Source: Pseudonocardia kunmingensis (lineage in GTDB: Bacteria; Actinomycetota; Actinomycetes; Mycobacteriales; Pseudonocardiaceae). From it: a stretch of DNA of 64,000 bases. The DNA lies in NCBI RefSeq assembly GCF_006716445.1, contig NZ_VFPA01000008.1:1-64000 (forward strand), in the 5' to 3' direction. The notes under the pieces were generated by a model. That model was not told the DNA's origin, did not search any database, and was given only the letters and a program-made list of their open reading frames with translations. Each line of letters starts with the position of its first letter. Within the stretch, counting starts at the first letter, position 1. Both the position numbers and the translations under genes were made by a program. Shown here piece after piece: positions 10,001 to 18,474 of this stretch.

Positions 10001-10352
10001 CGGCGACTGGCCCGAGCAGCCCCCACTGTTGTGGGACTACTTCTGGATCTCCCTCACCGCGATCCGCGCGCAAGTGTGGCTCGCGTTCGGAGACCCACAG
10101 GCCGTCGCAGACCTGCGTCGCCGGCTCACCCCCTACGCCCGTCGCCTCGCCGTCGCCGGCATGGCAGGGGGATTCCTCGGAAGCATCAGCCACACCGTCG
10201 GCAGGCTCGCACTCGCCGACGGCGACCGCGACGCGGCCGCCCACTACCTGCAACTCGCCCTCGACACACACCGTGGCCTCGGATTCCCGCGTCTCGCCGC
10301 CCTCACCGAGGAGGTACTGCCCCTAACCGCCGAGGGTCATGGGCGCGGCTGA
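7005..10352 (+). CDS. AfsR/SARP-type regulator: OmpR-like wHTH, BTAD and AAA ATPase domains
   Basis: This transcriptional regulator of about 1,115 aa has an N-terminal winged helix (VRVLGGVEV...KQRALLATLV), a BTAD helical domain to about residue 250, an AAA_16-type ATPase with Walker A GEPGIGKTT and Walker B VIILDDVHW, then a long TPR-like C-terminal half. Such proteins activate secondary-metabolism or catabolic genes in actinomycetes. Homology starts at about 7056, where an ATG or GTG would be expected, but the codon there is TGG. The nearest in-frame starts are GTG 7005 and GTG 6951, both without a clear ribosome site and lying inside the antiparallel monooxygenase relic. The 3' end overlaps the convergent HIT gene by 16 bp. 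Expression is therefore doubtful although the frame is open. Confidence 0.85.
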   Translation: MAGGGAGSRSRTVTWWQVRVLGGVEVVVAGQAVDLGGPKQRALLATLVAADGRAVSVERLIDLLWGEDPPAKALVSLQSYVARLRRVLEPDRDARAPARTLVTRAPGYALLLDGHDVDARRFARLLADAQASNADPGRAAGLLQTALGLWRGDAYGGVADTCAALRTEAARLEELRLTAVEELWAAQVALGNHGRAVAELERLVDAHPLRERLWTLLALAQYRSARQGDALATLRRARRRLADEVGLDPGVELRRLEEAVLRQDPALALTPSAGVHGRPAAESVALVGREAELAAVFQALADAGARQGRVVLVSGEPGIGKTTLARAVAVHASAAGLRCGWGGWESDVAQPLWGWKRAVQQLLGDAGVLEYPDAANVDIASSTFRVAGALVDALRTGPASVIILDDVHWADADSLRLLRRVAATIVDVPLALLVTHRDAEADISPPVAHVLADLARLDPVRVRLTGLTDAATAAQVRHRTGIDVSAEVAAAIHERTDGNPFFVNEFVRLLAGAGELSDPTGPSWRGVPGGVRDVVRQRLAQLPDQAGELLAAAAVLGRSFDLDVVEEAVGTPQDAVEEAVEAALVSGLLEEESVGRYRFTHALVRDAVYGTLPAPARSRMHARAAQALERRRIGQLARHAAELAEHYRMAGAVHARSAWIFASRAAAHAAGHAAHAEAVRLFTMAAEAQVQDELATPQEREAVLVGLGRALLWMSRPIEAWAPLAEAAAAALARADAVAAARALLPITERTIWTWRDYGRPDEEAIRLWEDVLAGLPETEPLLRAHVRAALAVELLYVPGSAARSTRLVDQAVVAARRADSPHDLLRILQLAHLVLVRPDLLDRRIAIADELVTHAARLDDAAELAAALCKRAVDRAESGRWEQACTDLCRAKRLAERHQIVPVLLIAGWGLALAIQATGDFAGAEAAIEQIETLQSTVSMGAVGVGLLQRATIRIVQGRLAELEPELRAAVEQRPALRDLHALALISGSREDEARELLGDWPEQPPLLWDYFWISLTAIRAQVWLAFGDPQAVADLRRRLTPYARRLAVAGMAGGFLGSISHTVGRLALADGDRDAAAHYLQLALDTHRGLGFPRLAALTEEVLPLTAEGHGRG

Positions 10353-10801
10353 GCAAGGCGAGCGAAGAGGTTCTGGGCTCGCTGGGCGATTCGTGCGATC
10401 TCGTCGTCGGTAGGCGTGTGGTTCTGGTCGAACATCTGCATTTGCAGGGCAGGGCCGGTGAGGCCGCTGGCGGCGACCTGCTCGTGGGTGATGGGTTGGA
10501 CGACGTAGTGGATGTGGCCGGGGACCGCGCCCGCATGCGACCAGAGGCAGGTGTAGACCTGCTCGGCGTCGACCAGCGTGCGCGCGACGTGTGCGGTGAG
10601 CCTGAGCAGCGGGCCGAGCTCGATGGTTTCTTCGTCATCGAGGTCGGCGATCGAGATGACGTGGCGTTCTGGTTTGACGATCAGAGTGCCGAGTCCGAGC
10701 GGACCAACGCAGTGCTCGACGATCCACCGCGAGGTGCGGTGCAACCTTCCGCCGGGCAGCGGGTCGCGTCCGGTGAGGAGCCCGCAGGCAAGGCAAGACA
10801 T
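10337..10801 (-). CDS. HIT-like protein
   Basis: This is a 154-aa histidine-triad-family protein. An N-terminal CLAC motif suggests bound zinc, as in many HIT proteins. The active-site region reads HAGAVPGHIHYVVQP, i.e. the HxH core of the HIT loop, although the third histidine is replaced by Val/Gln. The family hydrolyses or transfers nucleotides from phosphoramidate and dinucleotide substrates; the true substrate is not predictable. It converges with the AfsR-like gene and overlaps its last 16 bases. About 170 bp upstream lies the 3' end of the amylase relic on the same strand. Confidence 0.85.
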   Translation of the reverse strand: MSCLACGLLTGRDPLPGGRLHRTSRWIVEHCVGPLGLGTLIVKPERHVISIADLDDEETIELGPLLRLTAHVARTLVDAEQVYTCLWSHAGAVPGHIHYVVQPITHEQVAASGLTGPALQMQMFDQNHTPTDDEIARIAQRAQNLFARLAQPRP

Positions 10802-10969
10802 GAAGCAAGGCTCTCAGTCTTGCCGGAAGGATCCTCTCCGACAGCCCTTCCCGGGCAGCGTCGGCTGCTTCGGTGAGGTCCGTGGTGACCGATCGGCCGA
10901 CGCCGGCATGCCCGAGCCCCAGCTGATAGCGCGTGAGGGATCCCGAGCTGCGATGGGGTCCGGTGAGAG

Positions 10970-11954
10970 CTACCGGGAGAAGACCGGGCTGCGGTGAATC
11001 GCCCAACCCCGAGAGGGGATCTCGACATGGTGGTTCTCGGTGGTCGCGGTGCCCAGCACCGGCTGTGATCGTTCCTCGTCGGGTGGGAACCGAACGGTCT
11101 GCATCGTGGGGTTGACTCGGACGCGGAACGAACGACCGTCGCCGGCGACCACGTAGCTGACCGCCCCGGCGCGTGTGCTGATGTCCTCGAGCGCGCCGGT
11201 GGTCAGCCATGTGTTCGCGCGCCGGAACGCGCCGAGCCGCCGCACGGTTGCAAGCAGATCATGCGCGAGGCCGTCGAGTCGCTCCACGTCCGAAGGAGAC
11301 ATTGCGGGTCGCAGAAGGCTGTCCGGGCCTCCGCGAACCCACGTCGAGGTTGTGGCGACCTCGTCGCCGTAGTAGATGCCGGGGATGCCGGGCAGGGTGA
11401 GCAGGAGGCAGAAGGCGGCGGGCAGCAGCGAGGGCGCGATGACGTCGGCGAGGCGGGGAAAGTCATGGTTGCCGAGGAACGTGTGTGGTGAGCTGCGCGA
11501 GCAGCAGTTGTGCCGGTGCAGCCGCAGCGTCTCCACGATCCGGCCGGTAGATCCGCCCGCGAGCCACTCGCGAACCCCGTGCATCAAGGCGTACTCGGTG
11601 GTGCTGGACAGCGTCGTGCGGTTGACCACCGCCGGGTGGTCGTCGTCGAAGACCTGCCCGAGGAACGCCGATGCCACGCGATGAGGCGGCGGCGCAGAGC
11701 GCGTCCAGATCCGCTACCCCGCCGAGCCGGTCGTCGATCTCCCGGTGGCTCACCGTGTCGTAGCCGTGGGCCACCGATGCGAATACGGGTCCGAGCAGCA
11801 GCCCGTCCGCGCCCAGCGACTCCATGTGCGGCAGCCACTGGGCCACTTCCCGCAGCGATCGTCGTCGGGTCCGGTCGGTGCCGCTCTGATCGGCGTCGAG
11901 GAGGCCGAGCGGGAAGGCGTGCCACACCAGAGTCGGTTCACTCGGTCCGGTCAC
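10970..11954 (-). pseudogene. GH13 alpha-amylase-family relic (internal deletion and frameshift)
   Basis: Two reading frames together give the ends of a glycoside hydrolase family 13 protein. The N-terminal part (GTG 11954 to about 11680) has the first barrel strand and helix (SLREVAQWLPHMESLGADGL) up to DLDALCAAA. A second frame, from about 11677 to 10970, resumes late in the barrel with FLGNHD (conserved motif IV), LPGIPGIYYGDE and a C-terminal beta domain. The central roughly 200 residues, which carry the nucleophile Asp and the acid/base Glu, are gone and the frame changes at the junction. The product cannot be an active glycosidase. The GTG start overlaps the end of the amidase gene, so the intact ancestor was probably co-transcribed with it. 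Confidence 0.8.
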
Positions 11955-13314
11955 GCGCCCCGCCTTCCCCGGTTGTGGTTCCTTCCCCAGTTGTGGTCAC
12001 TGTGCCACCCGCTGTCGTGGTCGGCTCGGGATGGATGGGGGAGCGTGCCGGCGGGCGGGTGCAGGCCAGCGCGAGCAGGGACTGGTCACCGTGGTGCCGG
12101 GTGACGATCTGCAGCCCCACGGGGGCGCCGTCGCGGGTGAACCCGGCCGGCATGCTGAGGGCCGGGTGCCCGGAGAGGTTGAACGCCCAGGTGAGGGCGA
12201 CGCTCATGTGCTCGCCGGGCCCGTCGTGCCCGTGTGGTGGCCCGGGAGTGGTGGGGGTGAGCAGCAGGTCGGCGTGCGCGAACAGGCACTCGAGGCGGCG
12301 GTTGTTGTCGGCGCGCATCTGGTCGGCGTGGACACGGTCGGCCGGTCGGGCCGCGGGATCGCGCAGGGTGGTCCAGGCTGTCGCCGGGTCGGCCAGCCCG
12401 ACGGGTAGCTCGCTCCACCGGAGCTGGGCTCGGGCGACGAGCTGCTCGGCGGCGGCGCGGGCGATGACCACGACCTCCTCATCCAGCTGCGGGTCGGCGT
12501 AGCCGAGGTCGGCCGACCAGACCGCGGTGCGCGCCGGCGGGGTGGCCGGTAGCCGGCCGAGGACGGCCTCGGCCCAGACGAGCAGGTCGTGCGGGTGTCG
12601 GGCCAGCGGTGCCGCCACGGCCAGTCCGGTGGGCTCGGCGTCCGGGAGCAGGCCTGTGGTGGGTTTGTAGCCGAAGATGGCGCACCATGCGGCCGGGATC
12701 CGCGATGAACCGGCACCATCGCTGCCGGTCGCCAACGGCACCACCCCCGCGGCGACGGCGGCCGCGGAACCGGCGGACGATCCGCCCGGCGACAGGTCGG
12801 GGCGCCACGGGTTGCGGGTCGGGCCCCGGTCGGTGTGTCCCCAGGTCTGCGGGCCCGGCCCGCGCGGGGTCGAGGTGGCGCCGATGGCCACGGCGCCGGC
12901 GGCGGACAGGCGCCGGGACTGCAGAGCGCGGGTGTCGGCGCGGCCCTTCACCGCGATCGGCACGCCGGCCAGCGGTCCCACCGGCTGTCCGGCACCGATC
13001 CGCTCATCGATCGCCGCGGCTGCCGCACGGGCCTCTGCTGCGGTGACGTGGGTGAACGCGCGCAGCCAGCCGTCGGTGGCGGCGAGTCGGTCCAGGGCCG
13101 CCTCGATCAAGGCGGATGCGGTGACCTGGCCCGTCACCACCGCGTGGCGCTGTTCGCTCGCGGAGCGGGTGGCCCAGGACCGGGGCGCGATGCGGGACGT
13201 GACGGGCTGGATCCTTCCGCTGGGCAAGGCAGGATGTCCGGGAGAAGATGAAGGGTAGGGGATCCGCCCACGCGCCAACGACGCGTGACTATGCGCCGGA
13301 CCGGCGCTCGACAA
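11938..13314 (-). CDS. Amidase-signature family hydrolase
   Basis: This 458-aa member of the amidase-signature superfamily (Ser-cisSer-Lys triad) hydrolyses an unidentified C-N amide. Lys123 lies in GVPIAVKGR, the cis-Ser at 179/180 in SPGGSSAGS, and the nucleophile is probably Ser203 in GSDGAGSSRIPA. The first roughly 40 residues are Pro/Ser-rich and not conserved, so the true start may be downstream, though no better start codon is obvious. The last 20 residues are Thr/Gly-rich and come from an 18-bp tandem repeat, which looks like a modified tail. The stop overlaps the GTG of the downstream amylase relic. Substrate specificity is unknown. Confidence 0.85.
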   Translation of the reverse strand: MSSAGPAHSHASLARGRIPYPSSSPGHPALPSGRIQPVTSRIAPRSWATRSASEQRHAVVTGQVTASALIEAALDRLAATDGWLRAFTHVTAAEARAAAAAIDERIGAGQPVGPLAGVPIAVKGRADTRALQSRRLSAAGAVAIGATSTPRGPGPQTWGHTDRGPTRNPWRPDLSPGGSSAGSAAAVAAGVVPLATGSDGAGSSRIPAAWCAIFGYKPTTGLLPDAEPTGLAVAAPLARHPHDLLVWAEAVLGRLPATPPARTAVWSADLGYADPQLDEEVVVIARAAAEQLVARAQLRWSELPVGLADPATAWTTLRDPAARPADRVHADQMRADNNRRLECLFAHADLLLTPTTPGPPHGHDGPGEHMSVALTWAFNLSGHPALSMPAGFTRDGAPVGLQIVTRHHGDQSLLALACTRPPARSPIHPEPTTTAGGTVTTTGEGTTTGEGGARDRTE

Positions 13315-13411
13315 GGTGGATCCGTCACCTTCAGCGGCCTGTCAGCGCCGGCCCGCCGCGGGTCCGGCGATGCGAGCGGCCCGAGTACCGCCGTGATGCG
13401 GCCGCCGAGCC

Positions 13412-13774
13412 CTGTCCGCCGACGGCATCGACGATCCCTACCTCCGCATGACGGCGCTGGAGGCCCTTGCCGATGCCGAGGTGGGTCTCGGCCGGTACGG
13501 GCCTGCCGTCGACGCCTACGACCAGGCCGTTCGCCTCGCCGGCGACTACGGGAACACGACCACCCGCACGAGCGCGCTCACCGGCCTCGCGCGAACCCAC
13601 GCCACGGCGGGACGGCCTGCGCACGCGGCGAGCTGCTACGAGCAGGCGCTGGAACTGCTGCCCCGGCCCGACCCCGCCGGACGGGCGGAATCCCTCGTCG
13701 AGGAGCTGACCACGGTGCTGCACGCCCTGGGCCGGCTCGACCTCGCCGAGGCCTACCGCGCCCACGGACATTGA
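13412..13774 (+). pseudogene. TPR-region remnant, probably C-terminus of a SARP/AfsR regulator
   Basis: From about 13412 the frame reads as two to three tetratricopeptide-like helix pairs (DDPYLRMTALEALADAEVGLG, then SALTGLARTHATAG), ending in a typical ALGRLDLAEAYR tail. This resembles the extreme C-terminus of AfsR/SARP-type regulators. The first in-frame ATG is 13448, but the similarity clearly starts upstream of it, with no DNA-binding, BTAD or ATPase domain in front. It is either a stand-alone TPR protein of 108 aa or, more likely, the stump of a deleted regulator. Confidence 0.55.
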
Positions 13775-13840
13775 CGATCCGCTGTGCCGCAGCGGTCGAC
13801 CGCGGCCGTACCCTGCACGCCGACGACATGGAGGTGGCGG

Positions 13841-14359
13841 ATGGCCCGCAAGCGTGACCGCAAGGAGGTCGATCTCGCCGTCGAGGCGATCGGCGGCCTG
13901 CTGATCGAGGCCGTGCAGGCCACGATCACCGACCGGGTGCCCGGCCCGGCGCGGGAGTGCGCCGAGGAGTTCGCCGCGATCGATGACGGGGTGGCCCCCG
14001 ACGACGAGGGTGGGCCCACGGGGCTGATGGCCACGCTGACGCTGGTCCGGTGGCTCAGCTCGGCCCGGGAGGAACTCCTGGACCGGCCCGCTCGGGTGGA
14101 CGAGGTGCTCGCCTGGATCGAGGACGCGCTGGGACGGCGGTACCGGGCGCGGGCTCGCTACACCTCCGGGATGCTGGAGAGCGAGGCCGGCGTCCGCGAG
14201 AGCATGGAGTACGTCGATGCGTTGCAGGAGGACTTCCTGCCGTCGTTGATCTGGCTGGTCGCCGGTGTGGTCGCGGTCTACCACGAGGGCGATGTCGGGT
14301 GGCTCCGCCGGCTGCACGGGCCGGATCAGGTGCTGAGCCGGGCCCCGCTGGGTCTGTGA
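13841..14359 (+). CDS. Hypothetical 172-aa protein
   Basis: I do not recognise this family. ATG 13841 is chosen because a GGAGG lies 6 bases upstream. The protein begins with a basic stretch (ARKRDRKE), then has a mostly helical, Glu/Arg-rich body and one hydrophobic patch near residue 140 (LPSLIWLVAGVVAVY) that could be a buried helix or a single membrane segment. There are no cysteines and no signal peptide. It converges with the protease gene across a short spacer that contains a hairpin. GC-rich third positions support coding. Confidence 0.65.
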   Translation: MARKRDRKEVDLAVEAIGGLLIEAVQATITDRVPGPARECAEEFAAIDDGVAPDDEGGPTGLMATLTLVRWLSSAREELLDRPARVDEVLAWIEDALGRRYRARARYTSGMLESEAGVRESMEYVDALQEDFLPSLIWLVAGVVAVYHEGDVGWLRRLHGPDQVLSRAPLGL

Positions 14360-14405
14360 TCGCCCCGCGCCGGCCACCCGCGGATGCCATGCCGAAACCA
14401 GGTGT

Positions 14406-14430
14406 GCGACCGGGTTGAGCCGGCGGTCGC
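14406..14430. terminator. Hairpin between convergent genes
   Basis: GCGACCG at 14406-14412 pairs with CGGTCGC at 14424-14430 around an 11-nt loop. It lies between the stops of the 172-aa gene and the protease gene, so it could serve both strands. No T-run is visible. Confidence 0.4.
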
Positions 14431-14437
14431 GATGTGA

Positions 14438-15310
14438 TCAGGGCCGCTGCTGGTCGCCCGTCAGCGGCACGGCGGTGACGTCGGCGAAGGCGTTGAAGCC
14501 TGCAGCCCCGCACGGCTGCTCCGCGGTCTCCATGCCGTAGCTGAACACCCCGGCCAGCCACGGCTGCCCGGACCGGTCCCGCACGACGGCGGGGCTGCCG
14601 CTGTCGCCGATGCAGCCCTGCACCGGATGCGTGGGTGGCGGGGTGCGCGGGTCGCGGGTGCAGAGCACCGACGGCCCGTGGATGGTGGCCGGAGTGAGTG
14701 CCGCGCAGTCCGCGTCCGGGCGCACGGCCAGCTCGCCGCGTTGCAGGACGTCGCTGGTCCCGGACCCCGGTGCCGTGATCCCGTGGCCGTAGAAGACCAG
14801 GTGCTCGCCCACCGCCGGGGGTGAGGTCAGCACGCGCAGCGGCGGCACGCCGGGCACGGGCGCGTCGAGCCGCACGGCGGCGAGGTCGTTCTTCGCGCTG
14901 GAGAGCTCCGGCCGGTCGGGGGCGACGGGCGAGGCGAGCAGCCCGTAGCCGTGCGCGGGTTGCACGGACCGGATGCCGCGCACCACTCCCGGGTCGGAGG
15001 ACAGGACCGCGGCGCCGATGTGCACCTCGCCGGTCGCCGGGTCGACGCCGTCGAGGCAGTGCGCGGCGGTGAGCACGACATCCGGGCTCACCAGCGCGCC
15101 ACCACACGATGATCGCTCCAGCAGCGGCCCGGGGCCGCGCAACGCGAACGTCGCGATCCAGGGGGCGTCGTCCGGGTCGGACACCGGCGTGCCACCCGAC
15201 ATCGCCGCCGCCGGGCCCGCGCTCCCGAGCAACGTCCCGATCAACAGGCTCCCGATCGACAGCACCCCGACCGTGATCCGGCTCCCGGCTCCCACGCCGA
15301 CTCCTCTCAT
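14438..15310 (-). CDS. Secreted trypsin-like serine protease (S1)
   Basis: This is an exported S1-family endopeptidase of about 290 aa. A hydrophobic signal segment (ITVGVLSIGSLLIGTLLG) ends in PAAA, a plausible signal-peptidase I site. The catalytic triad is visible: His in TAAHC, Asp in KNDLAAVRL and Ser in GDSGSPAVV. Cysteine pairs around the His and Ser loops fit the usual disulfides. ATG 15310 is the first methionine, but an AGAGGAG sits five bases before GTG 15295, so translation may start there and give a cleaner signal peptide. It was probably monocistronic, with an alpha/beta-hydrolase remnant upstream on the same strand. Confidence 0.88.
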   Translation of the reverse strand: MRGVGVGAGSRITVGVLSIGSLLIGTLLGSAGPAAAMSGGTPVSDPDDAPWIATFALRGPGPLLERSSCGGALVSPDVVLTAAHCLDGVDPATGEVHIGAAVLSSDPGVVRGIRSVQPAHGYGLLASPVAPDRPELSSAKNDLAAVRLDAPVPGVPPLRVLTSPPAVGEHLVFYGHGITAPGSGTSDVLQRGELAVRPDADCAALTPATIHGPSVLCTRDPRTPPPTHPVQGCIGDSGSPAVVRDRSGQPWLAGVFSYGMETAEQPCGAAGFNAFADVTAVPLTGDQQRP

Positions 15311-15411
15311 GCCTTCCGAACGGGACCGATCGTGCGGCTCGGGACCCGGTGGGTGCCTCGGCCGCGCGGCTGATCCGCCCTGATCGGCATCGCCCGGAAG
15401 TACGAGTCGGG

Positions 15412-15690
15412 TCAGCAACCCTCCCTCGAGGCGGGGGCGTTGTCGTCGGTGGCGAGGTCGGCGATCTCCTCGGGGGTACTCGTCGACGACGAGGTGCCCG
15501 GCCGCGGCGATGACGCGAAGCTCCACACCGAACGTGCGCCGCACGACGGGAGCCACCGTTCGTGGGCGACCGACCACCTGTCGAGCTGGTCGGCACACCA
15601 GCCCGCGATGGCCTCGCGCCCCGGCTCCGACCGTGAGACCCCCACGAGCTGGCGCACCACACGCAGGACGTGCCCACTCTCCTCGGATCG
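15412..15690 (-). pseudogene. Alpha/beta-hydrolase C-terminal remnant (frameshifted)
   Basis: Fragments in two frames join into what looks like the end of an alpha/beta hydrolase. One frame gives EAIAGWCADQLDRWS, the other gives VELRVIAAAGHLVVDEYP, where the GH could be the catalytic-histidine turn, and the first frame then resumes with EEIADLATDD to the stop. Two frame changes within 250 bp and no upstream core indicate a decayed gene. Assignment to the hydrolase superfamily rests on the GH turn only. Confidence 0.4.
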
Positions 15691-15744
15691 TCGGTCGTCT
15701 TCGAGGTCACCGCGCCGGGTCGAGGGTGCGGACCGGCGCGCTCG

Positions 15745-18474
15745 TCAGGGGAGTCGCATGGTCCTGAGCTGCCGGCGGGAGGTGATGCCGAGCTTGCGGA
15801 AGATGTTGCGCAGGTGGGCGTCGATCGTGCGCGGGCTCAGGAACAGCTGGGCGCCGATCTCCTTCGAGGTGGCACCGGTCGCGGCCAGGCGGGCGATGTG
15901 CCGCTCGTGAGCGGTGAGCGCATCGGCCGGCTGGACGGTCCGCTTGCGCGGTTGCTCGCCGGTCGCGCGCAGCTCGCGGGCGGCGCGCGCGGCGAACGCC
16001 TCCATCCCCATGCCCGACAGCAGATCGTGCGCGGTGCGTAGCTGCTCCCGCGCATCCTGGCGCCGACCTTCACGGCGCAGCCACTCGCCGTAGACCAGGT
16101 GAGCACGAGCGCGGTCGGTCACGATCCGGGAGCCCCCGAGCCGCCGGATCGCCTCGCGGTACAGGTCCTCGGCGGCCGTCCCGGTGCTCATCAGAGCGCG
16201 CGAGCGTGCCTCGATCCCCAGCGCCCACGGGGTGCCGCTGGCACGAGTGCGCGAGCCGAGCCGCTCCAGCGCGGCGGCCGCGCGGGCCGGTTCGTCGGTC
16301 CGGACGGCCGCCTCGATCAGCTCGGGCAACGCCATGCTGCTGTGCACCAGCTCGTCGAACTCGCACGGCCCCGCGGCGGCGGCGAGCGCGACGCGGTAGT
16401 TGCCCAGGCCGTTGTGCAGCACCGACAGCGCGTACTGGGCCAGGGTCACCACCATGCCGTCGCCCCGTCCCGTCGCCTCCCGGACCGCGGCGGCGCACAG
16501 CTCGGAGGCCTCGGCCTGCCGGCCGCGCCAGGCGGCGAGCATGAGCTCGGCATGGGGCAGCGGCGCGGCCCCGGTCGCCTCCGTGATCGCTGCGGACTCG
16601 GTGACCAGTGCGGCGGCCCGGGCGAGCTCGCCGGCGCGCACGAGGACGGTGGCGTGGAAGTTGATCGCGGTGGAGAGCATGGCCAGCGCGCCCGCTTCGC
16701 GAGCGAGCCGGACACGGAGACTGGACAACAGGTGGACGATCTCGTCGTCCCACAGCATCGTCGCGACGCGGCAGGCCAACCACAGCCAGCGGCGGCTGCC
16801 GTCCACCGCGCGCGGATCCTGCTCGCGGAGCACCTCCAGGGCCCGCCGCAGAACGGGCACGCTCGCCTCGTACCCGTGCGTGAACCGGGTCACCAGCCCG
16901 TCGAGCAGGAGATCGACCAGTCCCGGCGGCGTCGACGCTGCCGGCGCGGCCAGAGCGGCTTCGGCTGCCTCCAGCACGCCGCGACCATGACCGAGCACAC
17001 CCGCGATGACCGCCGCCTCGAGTGCTTGCAGATGGGTCTCGCGGGCCAGCCCGGCGTCCAGCGGGGTGAGCATCTTGGCGGCGTCCATCAGCATCCCCGG
17101 CACCTCGTTGCCGCGCGTCTGGACGAACGCGATCTGCACGCGCAGCAGCTCGGACCGGGCACGTGTCAGCGCGTCCAACGGACCGGCGGTGGCGATCGTC
17201 AGCAGCTGCGAGGCGGCCTCGGGCGCCCCGGCGTCGTGCATGGCGTGCGCGGCGGCCAGCGCCCGGCGAGCTCGGTCGGAAGGCTCGGGGGTCAGCGCCG
17301 TGGCTCGCTCCAGGAACGCCGCCGCCGCGGCGAACCCGCCGCGGGCCCGGGCCCGGCCCGCCGAGCGCTCCAGCTCCACGGCGACCGTCTCGTCCGTGCC
17401 CGACACCGCCTGGGCACGGTGCCAGGCACGGCGGTCGGGGTCGGCCTGCGGATCGGTGACCGCGGCCAACGCGCGGTGTGCGCGGCGGCGGTCCTGTGCC
17501 GTGGCGGCCCGGTACACCGCGGAGCGCACCAGCGGATGGGCGAACCGCACCCTGGTGCCGAGTTCGAGAAGTCCGGCCGCCTCCGCAGGTGCGGCTGCCT
17601 CGGCGCTGATGCCCAGCGACTCGGCCGCCCGCCACAGCAGCGCCGGGTCGCCGAGCGGCTCGGCCGCCGCGACCAGCAGCAGCAACTGCGTGTGGGCGGG
17701 CAGGCTGCCCGAGCGGCGCCGGAAGCTCTCCTCCACCCTGCGCGGCACGCTGAGCGCGTCCGGCAGCCCGAACCCTCCCGCCAGTTCGGCCGGCTCCGCG
17801 CCGCGCAGCAGCTCCAGCAGGGCCAGCGGGTTGCCGCGCGCCTCGGCGATGATCCGGTCGCGCACCCCCTCGTCCAGCGGCGCGTGGACGGCGCGGGCCA
17901 GCAGCGCCCGCGCGTCCGCCTCGTCGAGTCCCTTCAGGCGCAGCTCGGGCAGCCCGGCGAAGGGCCCGGGGCCGTTCGGGTCGCGCACCGCGAACAGCAG
18001 GGCCGCCCGTTCGGCGTCGAGACGCCGGGCCACGAAGGCGAGGGTCTGGGCGGAGACCTTGTCGAGCCACTGCGCGTCGTCGACCAGGCACAGCAGTGGT
18101 CGTTCCTCGGCGGTCTCGGCGAGGAGGTTGAGGGTGGCCAGCCCGACCAGGAAGCGGTCAGGGGGGTTGCCGGTGTGGAGGCCGAACGCGACGCCGAGTG
18201 CCGTCCGTTGCGGGTCGGGTAGCGCGTGGAGCCGGTCGAGCAGCGGTGCGCAGACCTGGTGCAGGCCCGCGTAGGCGAACTCGATCTCGGACTCCACGCC
18301 GACGGCGTGTTCGACCCGGAATCCGGTCGCGGCGTCGCGGGCGTGCCGGAGCAGCGCCGTCTTGCCGATGCCGGCTTCTCCGCGGATCACGAGTGCGCCG
18401 CTGCGTCCGCTCCGGACCTGGGCGAGCACCTGCTCGACCGCCTCGCGCTCGGCGCCCCGGCCGAGGAGCAGCAT
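15745..18474 (-). CDS. LAL-type LuxR regulator, paralogue 1
   Basis: This 909-aa large ATP-binding LuxR-family regulator has Walker A GEAGIGKT at residues 32-39, Walker B LCLVDDAQW, a long helical middle domain, and a C-terminal LuxR helix-turn-helix (LTAHERHIARLAATG...SPRTIDAHLRNIFRKLGI). It starts at ATG 18474 after GGGAGAAGCAC. It is transcribed away from the zinc alcohol dehydrogenase, with 312 bp between them, and is closely similar to two further paralogues at 19826 and 22915. LAL proteins are usually ATP-dependent, inducer-responsive activators. Control of the neighbouring alcohol/aldehyde genes is inferred from location only. Confidence 0.93.
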   Translation of the reverse strand: MLLLGRGAEREAVEQVLAQVRSGRSGALVIRGEAGIGKTALLRHARDAATGFRVEHAVGVESEIEFAYAGLHQVCAPLLDRLHALPDPQRTALGVAFGLHTGNPPDRFLVGLATLNLLAETAEERPLLCLVDDAQWLDKVSAQTLAFVARRLDAERAALLFAVRDPNGPGPFAGLPELRLKGLDEADARALLARAVHAPLDEGVRDRIIAEARGNPLALLELLRGAEPAELAGGFGLPDALSVPRRVEESFRRRSGSLPAHTQLLLLVAAAEPLGDPALLWRAAESLGISAEAAAPAEAAGLLELGTRVRFAHPLVRSAVYRAATAQDRRRAHRALAAVTDPQADPDRRAWHRAQAVSGTDETVAVELERSAGRARARGGFAAAAAFLERATALTPEPSDRARRALAAAHAMHDAGAPEAASQLLTIATAGPLDALTRARSELLRVQIAFVQTRGNEVPGMLMDAAKMLTPLDAGLARETHLQALEAAVIAGVLGHGRGVLEAAEAALAAPAASTPPGLVDLLLDGLVTRFTHGYEASVPVLRRALEVLREQDPRAVDGSRRWLWLACRVATMLWDDEIVHLLSSLRVRLAREAGALAMLSTAINFHATVLVRAGELARAAALVTESAAITEATGAAPLPHAELMLAAWRGRQAEASELCAAAVREATGRGDGMVVTLAQYALSVLHNGLGNYRVALAAAAGPCEFDELVHSSMALPELIEAAVRTDEPARAAAALERLGSRTRASGTPWALGIEARSRALMSTGTAAEDLYREAIRRLGGSRIVTDRARAHLVYGEWLRREGRRQDAREQLRTAHDLLSGMGMEAFAARAARELRATGEQPRKRTVQPADALTAHERHIARLAATGATSKEIGAQLFLSPRTIDAHLRNIFRKLGITSRRQLRTMRLP

